This document shows, piece by piece, positions 34,844-44,034 of a stretch of DNA of 64,000 nucleotides. The translations under genes and the position numbers were made by a program. The stretch covers positions 2,976,001-3,040,000 of the forward strand of contig CP077641.1 of the NCBI GenBank assembly GCA_019056435.1, written 5' to 3'. Below the pieces are notes generated by a model. The model worked only from the letters and a program-made list of their open reading frames with translations, made no database searches and was not told where the DNA came from. Within the stretch, counting starts at the first letter, position 1, and each line of letters opens with the position of its first letter. This stretch comes from Stutzerimonas stutzeri (lineage in GTDB: Bacteria > Pseudomonadota > Gammaproteobacteria > Pseudomonadales > Pseudomonadaceae).

Positions 34844-34989
34844 TTGTAGCTTTCAGGCTACAATTTAGCTTCACCTCGTCGATTTCGTATCCCATGGGCT
34901 ACAAAAAACGCTGGGCAACACTTGAGAGTTTGTAGCTTGCCGGCTACATTTTCCGGCACTAGCACCAATTTTGATGCCCCTGGGCTACA
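34844..34989 (+). promoter_or_regulatory. hipBA operator array
   Basis: Two full palindromes TTGTAGC-N6-GCTACA at 34844-34863 and 34930-34948, plus two half-sites GGGCTACA ending at 34903 and 34989. The GCTACA units start at 34857, 34898, 34943 and 34984, that is every 41-45 bp (four helical turns). The last touches the hipB start codon. Likely cooperative HipB binding sites. Confidence 0.7.
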
Positions 34990-34990
34990 G

Positions 34991-35248
34991 ATGACTACCT
35001 TATACGATGTTTCCGAGATGCTTAAACAAGCGCGTGGTGACGCGAAGCTGAGCCAGGAAGCCCTGGCCAGCCGTGCTGGCGTCTCGCGCACGACGGTCGC
35101 GCGCATGGAAACGCTGGCCAAAGGCGACATGAGCGTTTCGGCGCTGGTTCGGCTTTTGGAAGCGGCAGGCTACGATTTGAAAATGGTCAAGGCCGGACAT
35201 GAGCGAACGGTTGAAGACATCCTCAACGAACAGCGGTCGGGGAGCTGA
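34991..35248 (+). CDS. hipB: HipB-like XRE antitoxin
   Basis: Encodes 85 aa from the ATG at 34991. XRE HTH: LKQARGDAKLSQEALASRAG, VSRTTVARMETLAKGDMSVS, ALVRLLEAAGYDLKMVKAG. It neutralises the downstream HipA kinase and represses the operon through the palindromic sites just upstream. hipA starts 2 bp after its stop. Confidence 0.88.
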   Translation: MTTLYDVSEMLKQARGDAKLSQEALASRAGVSRTTVARMETLAKGDMSVSALVRLLEAAGYDLKMVKAGHERTVEDILNEQRSGS

Positions 35249-35250
35249 GC

Positions 35251-36585
35251 GTGATCCTTGACGTCCACGTCAGCTCGAGGCTGGCGGCCAGGCTCTATCG
35301 CGAGCGCGATGAGTACGTGCTGAAATACCTTCCAGGCACAAGCCCTGAAGACTTTGTCAGCCTGACAATGCCGGTCCGCGAACAGGCATGGCGCTGGCCC
35401 CGCGATCTGTTTCCATTTTTCCGGCAGAACCTCCCCGAGGGATATTTGCTGGGTGTCATCCGCGAGGAATTTGGCCCGCTGCTCGATGGTACCGACCTGT
35501 CGCTACTGGGCGTGGTGGGCGGCACCGGGATCGGTCGAGTGGCGGTCACGCCTGAAGGTGTTCGGCCTGGCGTGGAGATGGCACCGTTGGAGATTGAACA
35601 CCTGCTCAAAGGGGACAACACCAGCGAGCGATTCGCGGCTCTGGTGCGGCAGTATGCCCGGGTAGCCGTCTCGGGCGTCGTACCCAAGTTCATCGCCAAC
35701 GACGTCGCCGAACCCCCGGAGCCGCTGGGCAAACCGACCCTGCGTACAGGCTTTCACATCATCAAGGGCTCCGACGACACGACCCCGTTCCTAGGCTTCA
35801 ACGAGTTCTACACCATGCGCGTGCTGGCTCGGCTAAATGTCGTGCCGGTCGCGGCCTGTCGCATGTCTGAGGACGGCAATGTTCTGGTAGTGGATCGCTT
35901 CGACGTGGACGAGCGCGGCATTCCTCGCTACGGCGTTGAAGACGCCTGTGGGCTACTAGGCTTGCCGCCCCATGAAAAGTACGCCCCCACCACCGAGCGG
36001 GTGTGGAATGCCACACGAGCCTATATCCCCTCCGACCGTCTCCAGGCGCAACGCGAGCACCTGGGCTGGCAGCTGCTGGCCAACTACGTGGTGCGCAACG
36101 CCGACTGCCATTCGAAGAACATCGCGCTGTTCTACACCTCGCGTGCCGACGTGGCCTTTACCCCGGTCTATGACCTGGTCACCACACAGGCCTACCCGCG
36201 CTTCGCTGGCAACCCTCCCGGCCTGTCTATTGGCGGAAGGCAAACCTGGGCACCCGGTCGATCATTGGAAACCTTTTTCAAGGCCGTCCTGGGTATTTCA
36301 CCGCGCCAGTATGCCTCGATGGTGGAGCACCTCTGCGAATCCGCCGTAGAGGTTGGCAAGGAAGTGATCGAAGCCGCGAAGAACGAGCCTGCCTGGCGTG
36401 AAGTCGCCAAGCATATGGTGCATGCCTGGAACGAAGGCATGGAAACGTTGCGCAGCCCCAAGGCCGCTCCGCATTTTCGCGGTCTGGATTCCGCTATCGA
36501 GGAAGCCGGCTTCTCAGGCCCGCGCAAACCGGAGCGTAGCCGAGAAGTGATCGGGCGCTCCGAGCTGCTCGCAAAAAAGCGCTGA
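35251..36585 (+). CDS. hipA: HipA-like serine/threonine kinase toxin
   Basis: Encodes 444 aa beginning at a GTG 2 bp after hipB. The HipA N-terminal domain (FPFFRQNLPEGYLLGVIREE, DLSLLGVVGGTGIGR) precedes the kinase fold: SGVVPKF, FHIIKGSDD, VLVVDRFDVDERG, catalytic NADCHSKNIALF and metal-binding VYDLVTT. E. coli-type HipA phosphorylates glutamyl-tRNA synthetase and induces persistence. Frame intact, all core motifs present, so probably active. Confidence 0.9.
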   Translation: MILDVHVSSRLAARLYRERDEYVLKYLPGTSPEDFVSLTMPVREQAWRWPRDLFPFFRQNLPEGYLLGVIREEFGPLLDGTDLSLLGVVGGTGIGRVAVTPEGVRPGVEMAPLEIEHLLKGDNTSERFAALVRQYARVAVSGVVPKFIANDVAEPPEPLGKPTLRTGFHIIKGSDDTTPFLGFNEFYTMRVLARLNVVPVAACRMSEDGNVLVVDRFDVDERGIPRYGVEDACGLLGLPPHEKYAPTTERVWNATRAYIPSDRLQAQREHLGWQLLANYVVRNADCHSKNIALFYTSRADVAFTPVYDLVTTQAYPRFAGNPPGLSIGGRQTWAPGRSLETFFKAVLGISPRQYASMVEHLCESAVEVGKEVIEAAKNEPAWREVAKHMVHAWNEGMETLRSPKAAPHFRGLDSAIEEAGFSGPRKPERSREVIGRSELLAKKR

Positions 36586-36742
36586 AACGGGACGCACGCC
36601 AGCATGTTCAGCTCGCTTGCGCAGCAGCGCGAGTCGATGCGGGGACTGTGAACGGCTGCCTAAACCAAGGAATTCGTTTGCCAGCGTCCATCGTCGATGC
36701 GCTACTGTCGAACTCGACGGACGAACCAAGCAAGGAGTGCAT

Positions 36743-36961
36743 ATGGGCCGGTTGATATTGAGCAGGCGAGCCGATGAGCAGATAAGGCTGACGTTGAAGC
36801 CAGGTGCCTCGATCGATGATCTGCTGGACGAAATGGAGCAGGTCGGCATCTGGATAACGGTGGTCGAGACCGATCGCGGCCAGGCTCGCCTGGCCATCGA
36901 GGCGCCCGAGCAGTTGCTGGTCCTGCGCGACGAGCTGATCTCAAGCCACGAGTCGTCCTAG
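36743..36961 (+). CDS. Divergent CsrA/RsmA-family RNA-binding regulator
   Basis: Encodes 72 aa from the ATG at 36743 with AAGGAG at a good distance. The N-terminus GRLILSRRADEQIRL matches the CsrA beta-strand opening (LILTRRVGE...), and ITVVETDRGQARLAIEAPEQ with LVLRDEL matches the second half. A central insertion (LKPGASIDDLLDEMEQVGIW) sets it apart from canonical 60-65-aa CsrA. Likely post-transcriptional regulator; orphan paralogues of this sort occur on mobile DNA and in pseudomonads. Confidence 0.72.
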   Translation: MGRLILSRRADEQIRLTLKPGASIDDLLDEMEQVGIWITVVETDRGQARLAIEAPEQLLVLRDELISSHESS

Positions 36962-36991
36962 AAGCTTGCGGCTGGATTCGAGCCTTCCTAG

Positions 36992-37474
36992 ATGCTTGCA
37001 AAATCCATTACCGCTGGGCTGGCCATCGTGGTCTGCGGGCTGCTGTGCGGCAACGCCTGGGCCGATTCGTTGGCCTCGTTCGGCCTGCGCACGAAGGATG
37101 GGAACGTCTGTCGCTTGACCGACGGTAAAGACTTCGAAGCGCCGACCATCGTCCTGATGACAGGCGCCTACGACAAGCTGTCCGGTGATAAGGTCGTCGT
37201 GCTTAAAGTCATCGACACGGCGACCAACGCCGGTTGCGACATCGACGAGCCCGATGAACTGGGCTTTTCGCCCTTGAACGCCGCGATCCTGTACAACGAG
37301 CCCGTTCTGGTCGAGCGCTTCCTGCAGGCGGGCGCCGATCCCTACCGGAGGATCGTCAGTTCAAAGGCGAGCATCGACGGACTGGACGCGTTTGAGTTCC
37401 TTCATATGCTCATAGCCAAGGTGCCCAGCCAGGACCGTACGGCACTACGCGCGGTTCTGGGTCGCTATCGTTAG
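36992..37474 (+). CDS. Exported ankyrin-like hypothetical protein
   Basis: Encodes 160 aa with a signal peptide (ITAGLAIVVCGLLCGNAWA). The rest has one to two ankyrin-like repeats (LGFSPLNAAILYNEPVLVER, FLQAGADPYRRI) and two cysteines in the first half. Its role is unknown; probably periplasmic. It reads in the same direction as csrA, 30 bp after it, which may be an operon. Confidence 0.6.
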   Translation: MLAKSITAGLAIVVCGLLCGNAWADSLASFGLRTKDGNVCRLTDGKDFEAPTIVLMTGAYDKLSGDKVVVLKVIDTATNAGCDIDEPDELGFSPLNAAILYNEPVLVERFLQAGADPYRRIVSSKASIDGLDAFEFLHMLIAKVPSQDRTALRAVLGRYR

Positions 37475-37479
37475 CAGGC

Positions 37480-37830
37480 CTAGATCCCGAGCACATAGCC
37501 GGCCAAGGCAGCCACCAGCGCCAAACCGGATAGCAGCAACACGGGACGCGAGGTAAGCATACGGGCGATGAGACTGGCGTGCTCGGCCCTGAGTGACCGC
37601 ACCTCGGCGGCGAACTCTGGATGCAAGTCGTTTACGAAGGACCGGTCGGTATAGAGCAGGTGCCTCGCCTGCGCGGATTCGACAGGATGCGCGCACACGA
37701 TCGAGAACATCGCCAAACCCTCCGGGCTGGTCCCGTTGGAAAGAACGAACGAATCGACCCCATGTTGCCTGAGCGCACCGTTTAGGTAATCGGCGAGCTC
37801 CGGGCGAGTCGTGTCGAACAGATAGAACAT
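37480..37830 (-). CDS. Small protein with C-terminal membrane helix
   Basis: Encodes 116 aa. The N-terminal half (MFYLFDTTRPELADYLNGAL, RQHGVDSFVLSN) resembles DUF2007-like 'signal transducing' folds. The C-terminus is one hydrophobic helix (PVLLLSGLALVAALAGYVLG). It converges with the ankyrin-like gene, leaving 5 bp between stops. Function not known. Confidence 0.55.
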   Translation of the reverse strand: MFYLFDTTRPELADYLNGALRQHGVDSFVLSNGTSPEGLAMFSIVCAHPVESAQARHLLYTDRSFVNDLHPEFAAEVRSLRAEHASLIARMLTSRPVLLLSGLALVAALAGYVLGI

Positions 37831-37962
37831 GCAGGTCTTGGCTTTTGGAGCCCCGATGGCCCGGTTGTGCAGACTAGCAGCTCGCGGGTATGCAGAACCC
37901 TGACCGAGCCCACAAAGCCTGATGGATCGTCCTGCCTAGCTGATCGACTCAGCGAACGTCGT

Positions 37963-38646
37963 TTAGGCAATCGCTTCAATTAGATGGGGACCCTCGTTTC
38001 TCGGATTGCCCACGTCTCGCCCCACCGGATGCCAGACGAAGGCATCGACGGCAACCGCGCGAGCCTGAAGCAGCTCGTCGGCCACGCCAGCGCCGATGTC
38101 CGAAAGCCATAAACGTGCCCGCAGCGCATCGAGCACGACGGGTCGCCGATCGTGAACGTCAAGCATCCCGCCCTGCGAATCGGCCGTAATGATCCGGAAG
38201 CCGTCGTCGGCACGGGACTCGCTTCCTGCCGCCGGGAATTGACTGTTGGCAGCAGTGAACAGCGGTTCGGTGTCGCGCCTGTGAATGTAATAGGCCTGCT
38301 TGGTTTTCTGGCCTTCTATCGAACACCACTCGTACCAGCCGTCTGTACAAAACAGTGCACGGTTTGGCCAAATCTGGCGGAAATAAGCGCTGATGGCGAC
38401 CTTCTCCCGGGTTGCTGATGATGTCGCGGCGCATGGGTGTCTTGGCCCAGCTGGACGTCCAGTCCTAACGTTCCGGGCTCCATACCAGACCGTCGCCGAC
38501 CGGCCTGAGCAGGTCCACGCGCGAGTGCGGCGCGACATTGTATTGGGCGATGTCCGCTGTGAGCGCACGCCCGAACAGGGTGCCTGGGAACCGAGCGAAG
38601 CCAGGTATTTCTCGGCAGCACGGTGCTGAGCCAGTCGTCCACACAT
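37963..38646 (-). pseudogene. yedK/HMCES-type SOS-associated peptidase, degraded
   Basis: Starts with the family's catalytic MCGR (Cys2) at 38646 and contains YNVAPHSRVDLLR, SSWAKTPMRRDIISNP, AYFRQIWPNRALFCTDGWYE and VGNPRNEGPHLIEAIA, the order of a full YedK that crosslinks abasic sites in single-stranded DNA. Segments lie in different frames, broken near 38601 and 38406-38411, and an in-frame TAG at about 38465 replaces the expected Trp after SPER. The stop is a substitution rather than a homopolymer slip, so this looks like true decay, with indel errors possible on top. Divergent from dnaE2 across a shared SOS box. Confidence 0.75.
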
Positions 38647-38700
38647 TGACGCCCCTCCTGTCGTTTCTCGATTGACGCGATTCGTCTCGCTCAAAATATA

Positions 38701-38716
38701 CTGTATGCATATACAG
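38701..38716. promoter_or_regulatory. LexA (SOS) box
   Basis: CTGTATGCATATACAG fits CTGT-N8-ACAG and the gamma-proteobacterial LexA consensus closely. It lies 16 bp before the dnaE2 start and 54 bp before the yedK start, so it would control both. Confidence 0.88.
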
Positions 38717-38732
38717 CTAACTTGGTTTTTCC

Positions 38733-41700
38733 ATGAAGGGTGTCGACCCCACTTCCATCCGCTATGCGGAACTGCACTGCCTGAGCAACTTCTCGTTCCA
38801 TCGCGGGGCATCCAGCGCGGCCGAACTGTTCGAAAGGGCGCGCCACCTGAATTACGAGGCGCTCGCCATCACCGATGAGTGCAGTCTGGCCGGCATCGTG
38901 CGGGCGTGGCAGGCCTCGAAGGCAACCGGCGTTCGGCTGATCGTCGGTACGGAGGTACGGCTAGTCGAAGGCCCTCGACTGGTGCTGCTGGCGCAGGATC
39001 TGGTCGGCTACCAAGGGATCTGCGCACTTATCACCCAGGCACGTCGGCGTGCCAGGAAGGGCAGCTACATGCTTCACCGATCCGACTTCGACAGCGGGAC
39101 GGTCGGCATGCTCGCGCTCTGGATCCCGGCGATGGAGGAGGCGGACGAGCAGGGCAGGTGGCTGGGGTCGTGCTTCGCCGACCGCTGCTGGATTGCGGTG
39201 GAGCTTCACCGCGAATGCGACGATGAGCGCAAGCGGTCGGAACTCATGGCATTGGGCGAGCGGCTGGGGATGCCCCTCGTGGCCTGTGGCGACGTGCACA
39301 TGCATGCGAGGGGGCGACGCGCACTGCAGGACACCATGACCGCGATCCGGCACCATCGCGCCGTTGCCGACGCCGGTGCCTACCTGTTCCAGAACGGCGA
39401 GCGCCACCTTCGTACGCTGGAGGCGCTGACTGGTCTCTATCCACCAGGGCTGCTGCACGAGTCGGTCAGGATCGCAGCGCTGTGCACCTTCGATCTAGGG
39501 CAGTTGCGCTACGAGTACCCGCACGAGGTCGTACCACAAGGGCGATCGGCTTCAGAGTGGCTGAGGCAACTGACTTTCGAAGGAGCCCGTTGGCGCTGGC
39601 CGGACGGGATCCCGGACAAGGCGCTGGCACAACTCGAGGCGGAACTTGGCCTGATCGCGGAGCTGCAGTACGAAAGCTACTTCCTGACCGTCCATGACAT
39701 CGTCCGCTTTGCCCGTAGCCGGGCCATCCTGTGCCAGGGCAGGGGATCGGCTGCGAACTCGGCGGTGTGCTTTGCGCTGGGGGATCACCGAGCTCGACCC
39801 CACCCGCATGAGCATGCTGTTCGAGCGGTTCATTTCAAGGAGCGCAACGAGCCGCCAGACATCGATGTGGACTTCGAGCATGAGCGTCGCGAGGAGGTGA
39901 TCCAATATATCTTCGAGCGCTACGGGCGCGAACGAGCAGCCCTGACGGCGGTGGCCAGTACCTACCACTTCGCTGGCGCCATCCGGGACGTCGGCAAGGC
40001 CCTCGGCCTGCCACCCGACCAGGTCGACGCTCTGGCCAAATGCTGCGGCAACTGGAGTGACCATGCGCCCTCGGCGGAGCGGCTCGCTGAAGCCGGCTTC
40101 GATCCGCAGAGTCCCATCCTGCACCGGATACTGGTGCTGACGGCCCAATTGGTTGGCTTTCCGCGACACCTGTCACAGCACCCCGGTGGCTTTGTCATTT
40201 CCGAGCATCCGCTGTCCACGCTCGTGCCGGTGGAGAACGCGGCCATGAAGGATCGAACGATTATCCAGTGGGACAAGGACGATATCGATGCCTTGGGGCT
40301 GATGAAGGTCGATGTCTTGGCGCTGGGCATGCTGAGTGCAATCAGGCGCTGTCTGGACTTGCTGCGCACCAGCGGCAGGCGAGACCTGACGCTGGCCACC
40401 ATACCGCCCGAGGATTCACAGACCTACGCCATGATCAGTCGCGCCGACACGCTCGGTGTGTTCCAGATTGAATCCAGGGCGCAGATGGCCATGCTGCCGA
40501 GACTCAAGCCCCAGACCTTCTACGACCTGGTGATCGAGGTCGCCATTGTCCGGCCGGGACCGATCGTTGGCCAAATGGTCCATCCCTACCTGCGCCGGCG
40601 CAACGGCGAAGAGGAGGTGACCTATCCAAGCGAGGAGCTTCGTGAGGTCTTCGAGCGCACATTGGGGGTTCCGCTGTTCCAGGAGCAGGTCATGCGCCTG
40701 GCCATCGTGGCGGCCGGCTACACCGCCGGCGAGGCCGACCAGCTTCGTCGCTCGATGGCGGCCTGGAAGCGCCATGGGGGCCTTGAGCCTCACCAGCAGC
40801 GCCTGAAGCAGGGCATGCTCGAGCGTGGCTACGACGAGGCCTTTGCCGAGCGAATCTTCGAGCAGATCAGAGGGTTTGGCAGCTACGGCTTTCCAGAATC
40901 CCATGCCGCCAGCTTTGCGCTACTGACCTATGCCAGCTGCTGGCTCAAGTGCCACGAGCCGGCGGCCTACGCCTGCGCGCTGATCAATAGCTGGCCCATG
41001 GGCTTCTACTCACCCGACCAGGTGCTGCAGGACGCGCGCCGACACGGGATCGAGGTGCGCCCCGTGGACGTTACCCTGAGCGACTGGGATTGTGCGTTGG
41101 AGGAAACAGGACGGGCGAAGCCGGCAATTCGTCTGGGGCTGCGGATGGTGCGCGGCCTTGCCGAGCAGGTCGGACGGCGCATCGAAGCCGAGCGCAGCAT
41201 TGCTCCGTTTCGCCACATTGGCGACCTGTGCCTCCGGTCCGGGCTCGACACCAAGGTACGCGAGCTGCTGGCCGAGGCCAATGCGCTGCGGGCCTTGGCG
41301 AGTCATCGGCACCAGGCGCGCTGGGACATCGCCGGTGTACAGGCGCCATTGCCGCTTTTCGATTGTATTGAGGCGGGCCAGGCAATTGCGCTGCCGGCGC
41401 CGTCCGTGGTCGAGGACATGCACGCCGACTATGCACGTACTGGCACGACACTGGGACCACACCCCTTGTCGCTGCTTCGCGCGACCCTGACGACCATGCG
41501 AGCTCGCAGCTCGAGGGATCTGGCCGATTCCGTTCATGGGCAGTTCATTACGGTGATCGGCATCGTGACCGGCCGGCAAAGGCCGTCGACCGCTTCGGGC
41601 GTTACCTTCCTCACCCTCGAGGACGAGTACGGCATGGTCAACGTGGTGGTCTGGCGGGATTTGGCTGAGCGTTATCGCTCGGCGCTGATGCAGTCACAGC

Positions 41701-41822
41701 TGCTGCAGGTCAAGGGCAAGCTCGAAGATCAGGCAGGCGTGAGGCACCTGATCGCCGGCCATCTTCTCGACCGAAGCGACCTGCTCGAAGGGCTGGATGT
41801 ACGGAGCCGGAATTTTCATTGA
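38733..41822 (+). CDS. dnaE2: DnaE2/ImuC error-prone DNA polymerase alpha subunit
   Basis: Encodes 1029 aa: PHP domain ([18 protein letters not shown]), palm with [19 protein letters not shown], the fingers region ([20 protein letters not shown]) and a C-terminal OB fold ([20 protein letters not shown]). It performs mutagenic translesion synthesis in the SOS response. Just before the PDIDVDF aspartates about 20 residues are in the wrong frame: an extra G at 39779-39783 and a missing base at 39840 turn the expected [19 protein letters not shown] into [17 protein letters not shown]. Usually the last gene of lexA2-imuA-imuB-dnaE2; here it stands alone behind its own SOS box. Confidence 0.92.
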   Translation: MKGVDPTSIRYAELHCLSNFSFHRGASSAAELFERARHLNYEALAITDECSLAGIVRAWQASKATGVRLIVGTEVRLVEGPRLVLLAQDLVGYQGICALITQARRRARKGSYMLHRSDFDSGTVGMLALWIPAMEEADEQGRWLGSCFADRCWIAVELHRECDDERKRSELMALGERLGMPLVACGDVHMHARGRRALQDTMTAIRHHRAVADAGAYLFQNGERHLRTLEALTGLYPPGLLHESVRIAALCTFDLGQLRYEYPHEVVPQGRSASEWLRQLTFEGARWRWPDGIPDKALAQLEAELGLIAELQYESYFLTVHDIVRFARSRAILCQGRGSAANSAVCFALGDHRARPHPHEHAVRAVHFKERNEPPDIDVDFEHERREEVIQYIFERYGRERAALTAVASTYHFAGAIRDVGKALGLPPDQVDALAKCCGNWSDHAPSAERLAEAGFDPQSPILHRILVLTAQLVGFPRHLSQHPGGFVISEHPLSTLVPVENAAMKDRTIIQWDKDDIDALGLMKVDVLALGMLSAIRRCLDLLRTSGRRDLTLATIPPEDSQTYAMISRADTLGVFQIESRAQMAMLPRLKPQTFYDLVIEVAIVRPGPIVGQMVHPYLRRRNGEEEVTYPSEELREVFERTLGVPLFQEQVMRLAIVAAGYTAGEADQLRRSMAAWKRHGGLEPHQQRLKQGMLERGYDEAFAERIFEQIRGFGSYGFPESHAASFALLTYASCWLKCHEPAAYACALINSWPMGFYSPDQVLQDARRHGIEVRPVDVTLSDWDCALEETGRAKPAIRLGLRMVRGLAEQVGRRIEAERSIAPFRHIGDLCLRSGLDTKVRELLAEANALRALASHRHQARWDIAGVQAPLPLFDCIEAGQAIALPAPSVVEDMHADYARTGTTLGPHPLSLLRATLTTMRARSSRDLADSVHGQFITVIGIVTGRQRPSTASGVTFLTLEDEYGMVNVVVWRDLAERYRSALMQSQLLQVKGKLEDQAGVRHLIAGHLLDRSDLLEGLDVRSRNFH

Positions 41823-42294
41823 CCAGCGAAGGGCACACGTTCGAGGGGCCATGAGCCGCTCAGAAAATACGTAGCCCGGGCCGAAACGCTGACTGAAAAG
41901 AGCCATGTATCAGCAGTGACAGGTCTTAAAGACCGGTTGACAAGAACATTTGTACACATTCTCGAGGCTGGCACGCGCGCTGGCTCGATGAGCGCCGAGG
42001 CCCCGTGGCGAAAGAACATAAACCACTGATTCTAAAGGCATACGGGAGCCTGAACAAAATCTCGCCGATCTGTTTCAAGGCGGCGTCGTACGGGCGTTGG
42101 CGGAAGAAATCCAATAATTGCGCACAGTGTTATCCACAGGTTCTGTGGATAACGGATTAAATCCCAACGGTGGTAAGGCCTTACGAAGGCGCAGACTGCT
42201 CGGTGCGCCAGTGTGCCTGCGGATTGTTACCCTTTTTGCATTCCGGCTAGGGACCACCTGGTGCCTGTGACGGCATCGGCACGTACCGTTTCCT
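41823..42294. other. Intergenic region between dnaE2 and the endonuclease gene
   Basis: About 470 bp with no credible gene. It contains the paired DnaA boxes at 42129-42153. Minus-strand reading frames in it show no family resemblance. dnaE2 and the endonuclease gene converge here. Confidence 0.45.
42129..42153. promoter_or_regulatory. Inverted pair of consensus DnaA boxes
   Basis: GTTATCCACAG and CTGTGGATAAC form a perfect 11-bp palindrome around 3 nt (GTT). Each arm contains TTATCCACA, a consensus DnaA box, at 42130-42138 and 42144-42152 (reverse). Could titrate DnaA, or act as a bidirectional terminator between the converging genes; no T-runs follow. Confidence 0.6.
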
Positions 42295-42990
42295 CTACCG
42301 GGGGCGCGGGCATCGCGCCAGGTCGACAGGGCCGATAAAGGCATTGCCATGCCCCATGACGCAAGCGACGCGCTGGTTGCGGACCCGCTCCCAGGGCTCG
42401 GGTGGGTAGGTCTTGCTCCAGGCGCTGAAAAGTTGGCGGTCCTGCTTGGATAGCCGCAGCTTGTAGCGCTCCGCCATGTAGAAGTAGGTGCGGGCGATCA
42501 TGCCTCTTACTTGCTGACGCGGCATGGCCTTGCGGGTCTTGAAGTCCACCACCATGGGACAGGCCCCGTATTGCGTGGGCGCCTGTGGTAGCCAGGCAAA
42601 ACTGTAATTGCTTCGGTCACCATTAACCTCGCCGATACTGGGAACCAGATTATGCAGGTCTGCTTCGGCGACCCTGTAGGTGCTGTCGTGTTTCGAACAG
42701 TTGGCACGTCCGCCGCGTTGCCAGCATTGGCGCTGGTGCCCGATTACCCAGGCGGGCACGATGTGCTCCCATTCAATTCGAGCCGCACGCTGAGCATTTT
42801 TGCGAGGTACGTAGCCGCAGCTTTTGAGATCGACTCTGTTGCCTTCGAAACGGCATCCGCAGTAGAACTCCGGGCTCCCCGCGTAGAGCGTCCAGGCCAC
42901 CTTCTTGGCTTCGGCATAGGTCCGCGGCGCGGCGGCATGGGCGTAAGGGAGCAAAGCGACAAGCAGAAGGCAGGCAAGCAAACGAACCAT
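42295..42990 (-). CDS. Periplasmic endonuclease I (EndA/Dns family)
   Basis: Encodes 231 aa with a signal peptide (RLLACLLLVALLPYAHAA). The catalytic region has IEWEHIVPAWVIGHQRQCW, then DLHNLVPSIGEVNGDRSNYS, with the His/Asn/Glu metal-site residues and several cysteines for disulfides. Endonuclease I degrades DNA in the periplasm and can limit transformation. An SOS box 27 bp upstream of the start predicts induction by DNA damage. The frame is intact. Confidence 0.9.
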   Translation of the reverse strand: MVRLLACLLLVALLPYAHAAAPRTYAEAKKVAWTLYAGSPEFYCGCRFEGNRVDLKSCGYVPRKNAQRAARIEWEHIVPAWVIGHQRQCWQRGGRANCSKHDSTYRVAEADLHNLVPSIGEVNGDRSNYSFAWLPQAPTQYGACPMVVDFKTRKAMPRQQVRGMIARTYFYMAERYKLRLSKQDRQLFSAWSKTYPPEPWERVRNQRVACVMGHGNAFIGPVDLARCPRPR

Positions 42991-43016
42991 CCGAGGTACC
43001 AGTACGTTCTAAGAGG

Positions 43017-43032
43017 CTGTACAAATATACAG
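43017..43032. promoter_or_regulatory. LexA (SOS) box upstream of the endonuclease gene
   Basis: CTGTACAAATATACAG fits CTGT-N8-ACAG with an AT-rich core. It is 27 bp upstream of the endonuclease start codon (minus strand), within promoter distance. The plus-strand NYN gene starts 164 bp on the other side and might also respond. Confidence 0.8.
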
Positions 43033-43195
43033 CGCTCGAGCACCGGAAATCATGCTTAGCGTCACGGTTCGAACCCGGCCGGCGCACCGCGAAGCCGCCG
43101 CGAGGTGCGCAGGACACGGCTATACGATAGGATCGTTTGCTGGTGGGCCCGTGAGGGGGCGTCTCACGGATGAATGACGGAGATGGGAGGCACGG

Positions 43196-43999
43196 ATGGC
43201 GCTTTCTGCTGCGGGTGAAGCACGGGTTGCGGTGCTTGTAGATTGCGACAACGTAACGCCTGAGATACTTGAGCATGCGCTGCGCGTGGTCGCCCAGTTC
43301 GGCCGTGTCGTCTTGCGCCGGGGGTATGGCAACCATGGCACGCTTGCCAACCGTTGGCAGGAGGCTTTGGTGCGTCTGGCGTTCACGCCATGCCTTCAAT
43401 ACCAGTACGCTGCAGGCAAGAACACGGCCGATATCGCCCTTGCCCTTGATGCGCTTGAGGCGCTTTTCGACGAGCGTGCCGACACCTTTTGCCTGGTAAC
43501 CAGCGACTCAGACTTTGCCTACCTGTGCCGCAAGCTCCGGGAGCGGGGCGCTACCGTCTGCATCGTGGGCGAATCCAAGACCCCGGACGCATTGAGAAAC
43601 GCCAGCGACGAGTTCTTCGAGTGGATTCGGCCTGCTCCGGAGCCGGAGCCGGCGTACGAAACTCCAGGGCACCCGCCCAAGACTCCTGCTTGCCCCTCGA
43701 GGATCGAGTTTAAGACTGAACCGCCGAGGCCGCCGGCCAAGCGGCGCCCGCGCTTCGTGATCGACTCCGTCGCGCTCATGGTCGCGGGCACTAACGAAGG
43801 GAAGGTATCTTTAAGTGCACTGGGCCAATACCTCAAACGCATGGATCCTTCATTCTCACCTAGCGCCTATGGGCATTCCGGATTGTTGAACATGGTTAAG
43901 ACCTATGACCTGCTGCTGGCGATTGAGGAGGGCGGTGGCACATGGAGCGTGGGTCTGGCCAAGGACCCTGGGATGGACGACTCAGCCGCTCACCATTAA
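43196..43999 (+). CDS. NYN (PIN-like) nuclease with OST-HTH/LOTUS domain
   Basis: Encodes 267 aa with GGGAGG upstream. The N-terminal NYN/LabA fold includes ARVAVLVDCDNVTPEILEHA and acidic active-site stretches KNTADIALALDAL and VTSDSDFAYL. A proline-rich linker follows, then a C-terminal OST-HTH/LOTUS domain (GKVSLSALGQYLKRMDPSFS, AYGHSGLLNMVKTYDLL). Probably an RNA-directed nuclease or RNA-binding protein; physiological target unknown. The next gene begins 35 bp later on the same strand. Confidence 0.85.
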   Translation: MALSAAGEARVAVLVDCDNVTPEILEHALRVVAQFGRVVLRRGYGNHGTLANRWQEALVRLAFTPCLQYQYAAGKNTADIALALDALEALFDERADTFCLVTSDSDFAYLCRKLRERGATVCIVGESKTPDALRNASDEFFEWIRPAPEPEPAYETPGHPPKTPACPSRIEFKTEPPRPPAKRRPRFVIDSVALMVAGTNEGKVSLSALGQYLKRMDPSFSPSAYGHSGLLNMVKTYDLLLAIEEGGGTWSVGLAKDPGMDDSAAHH

Positions 44000-44034
44000 C
44001 CGATGCATTCACGTCCAGAAGGCGGCCGCTAAGG

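Noticed and set aside
43060..43085. GGTTCGAACCCGG resembling a tRNA T-arm
   Set aside because: Flanking bases do not form the T-stem and no acceptor, D or anticodon arms can be found upstream.
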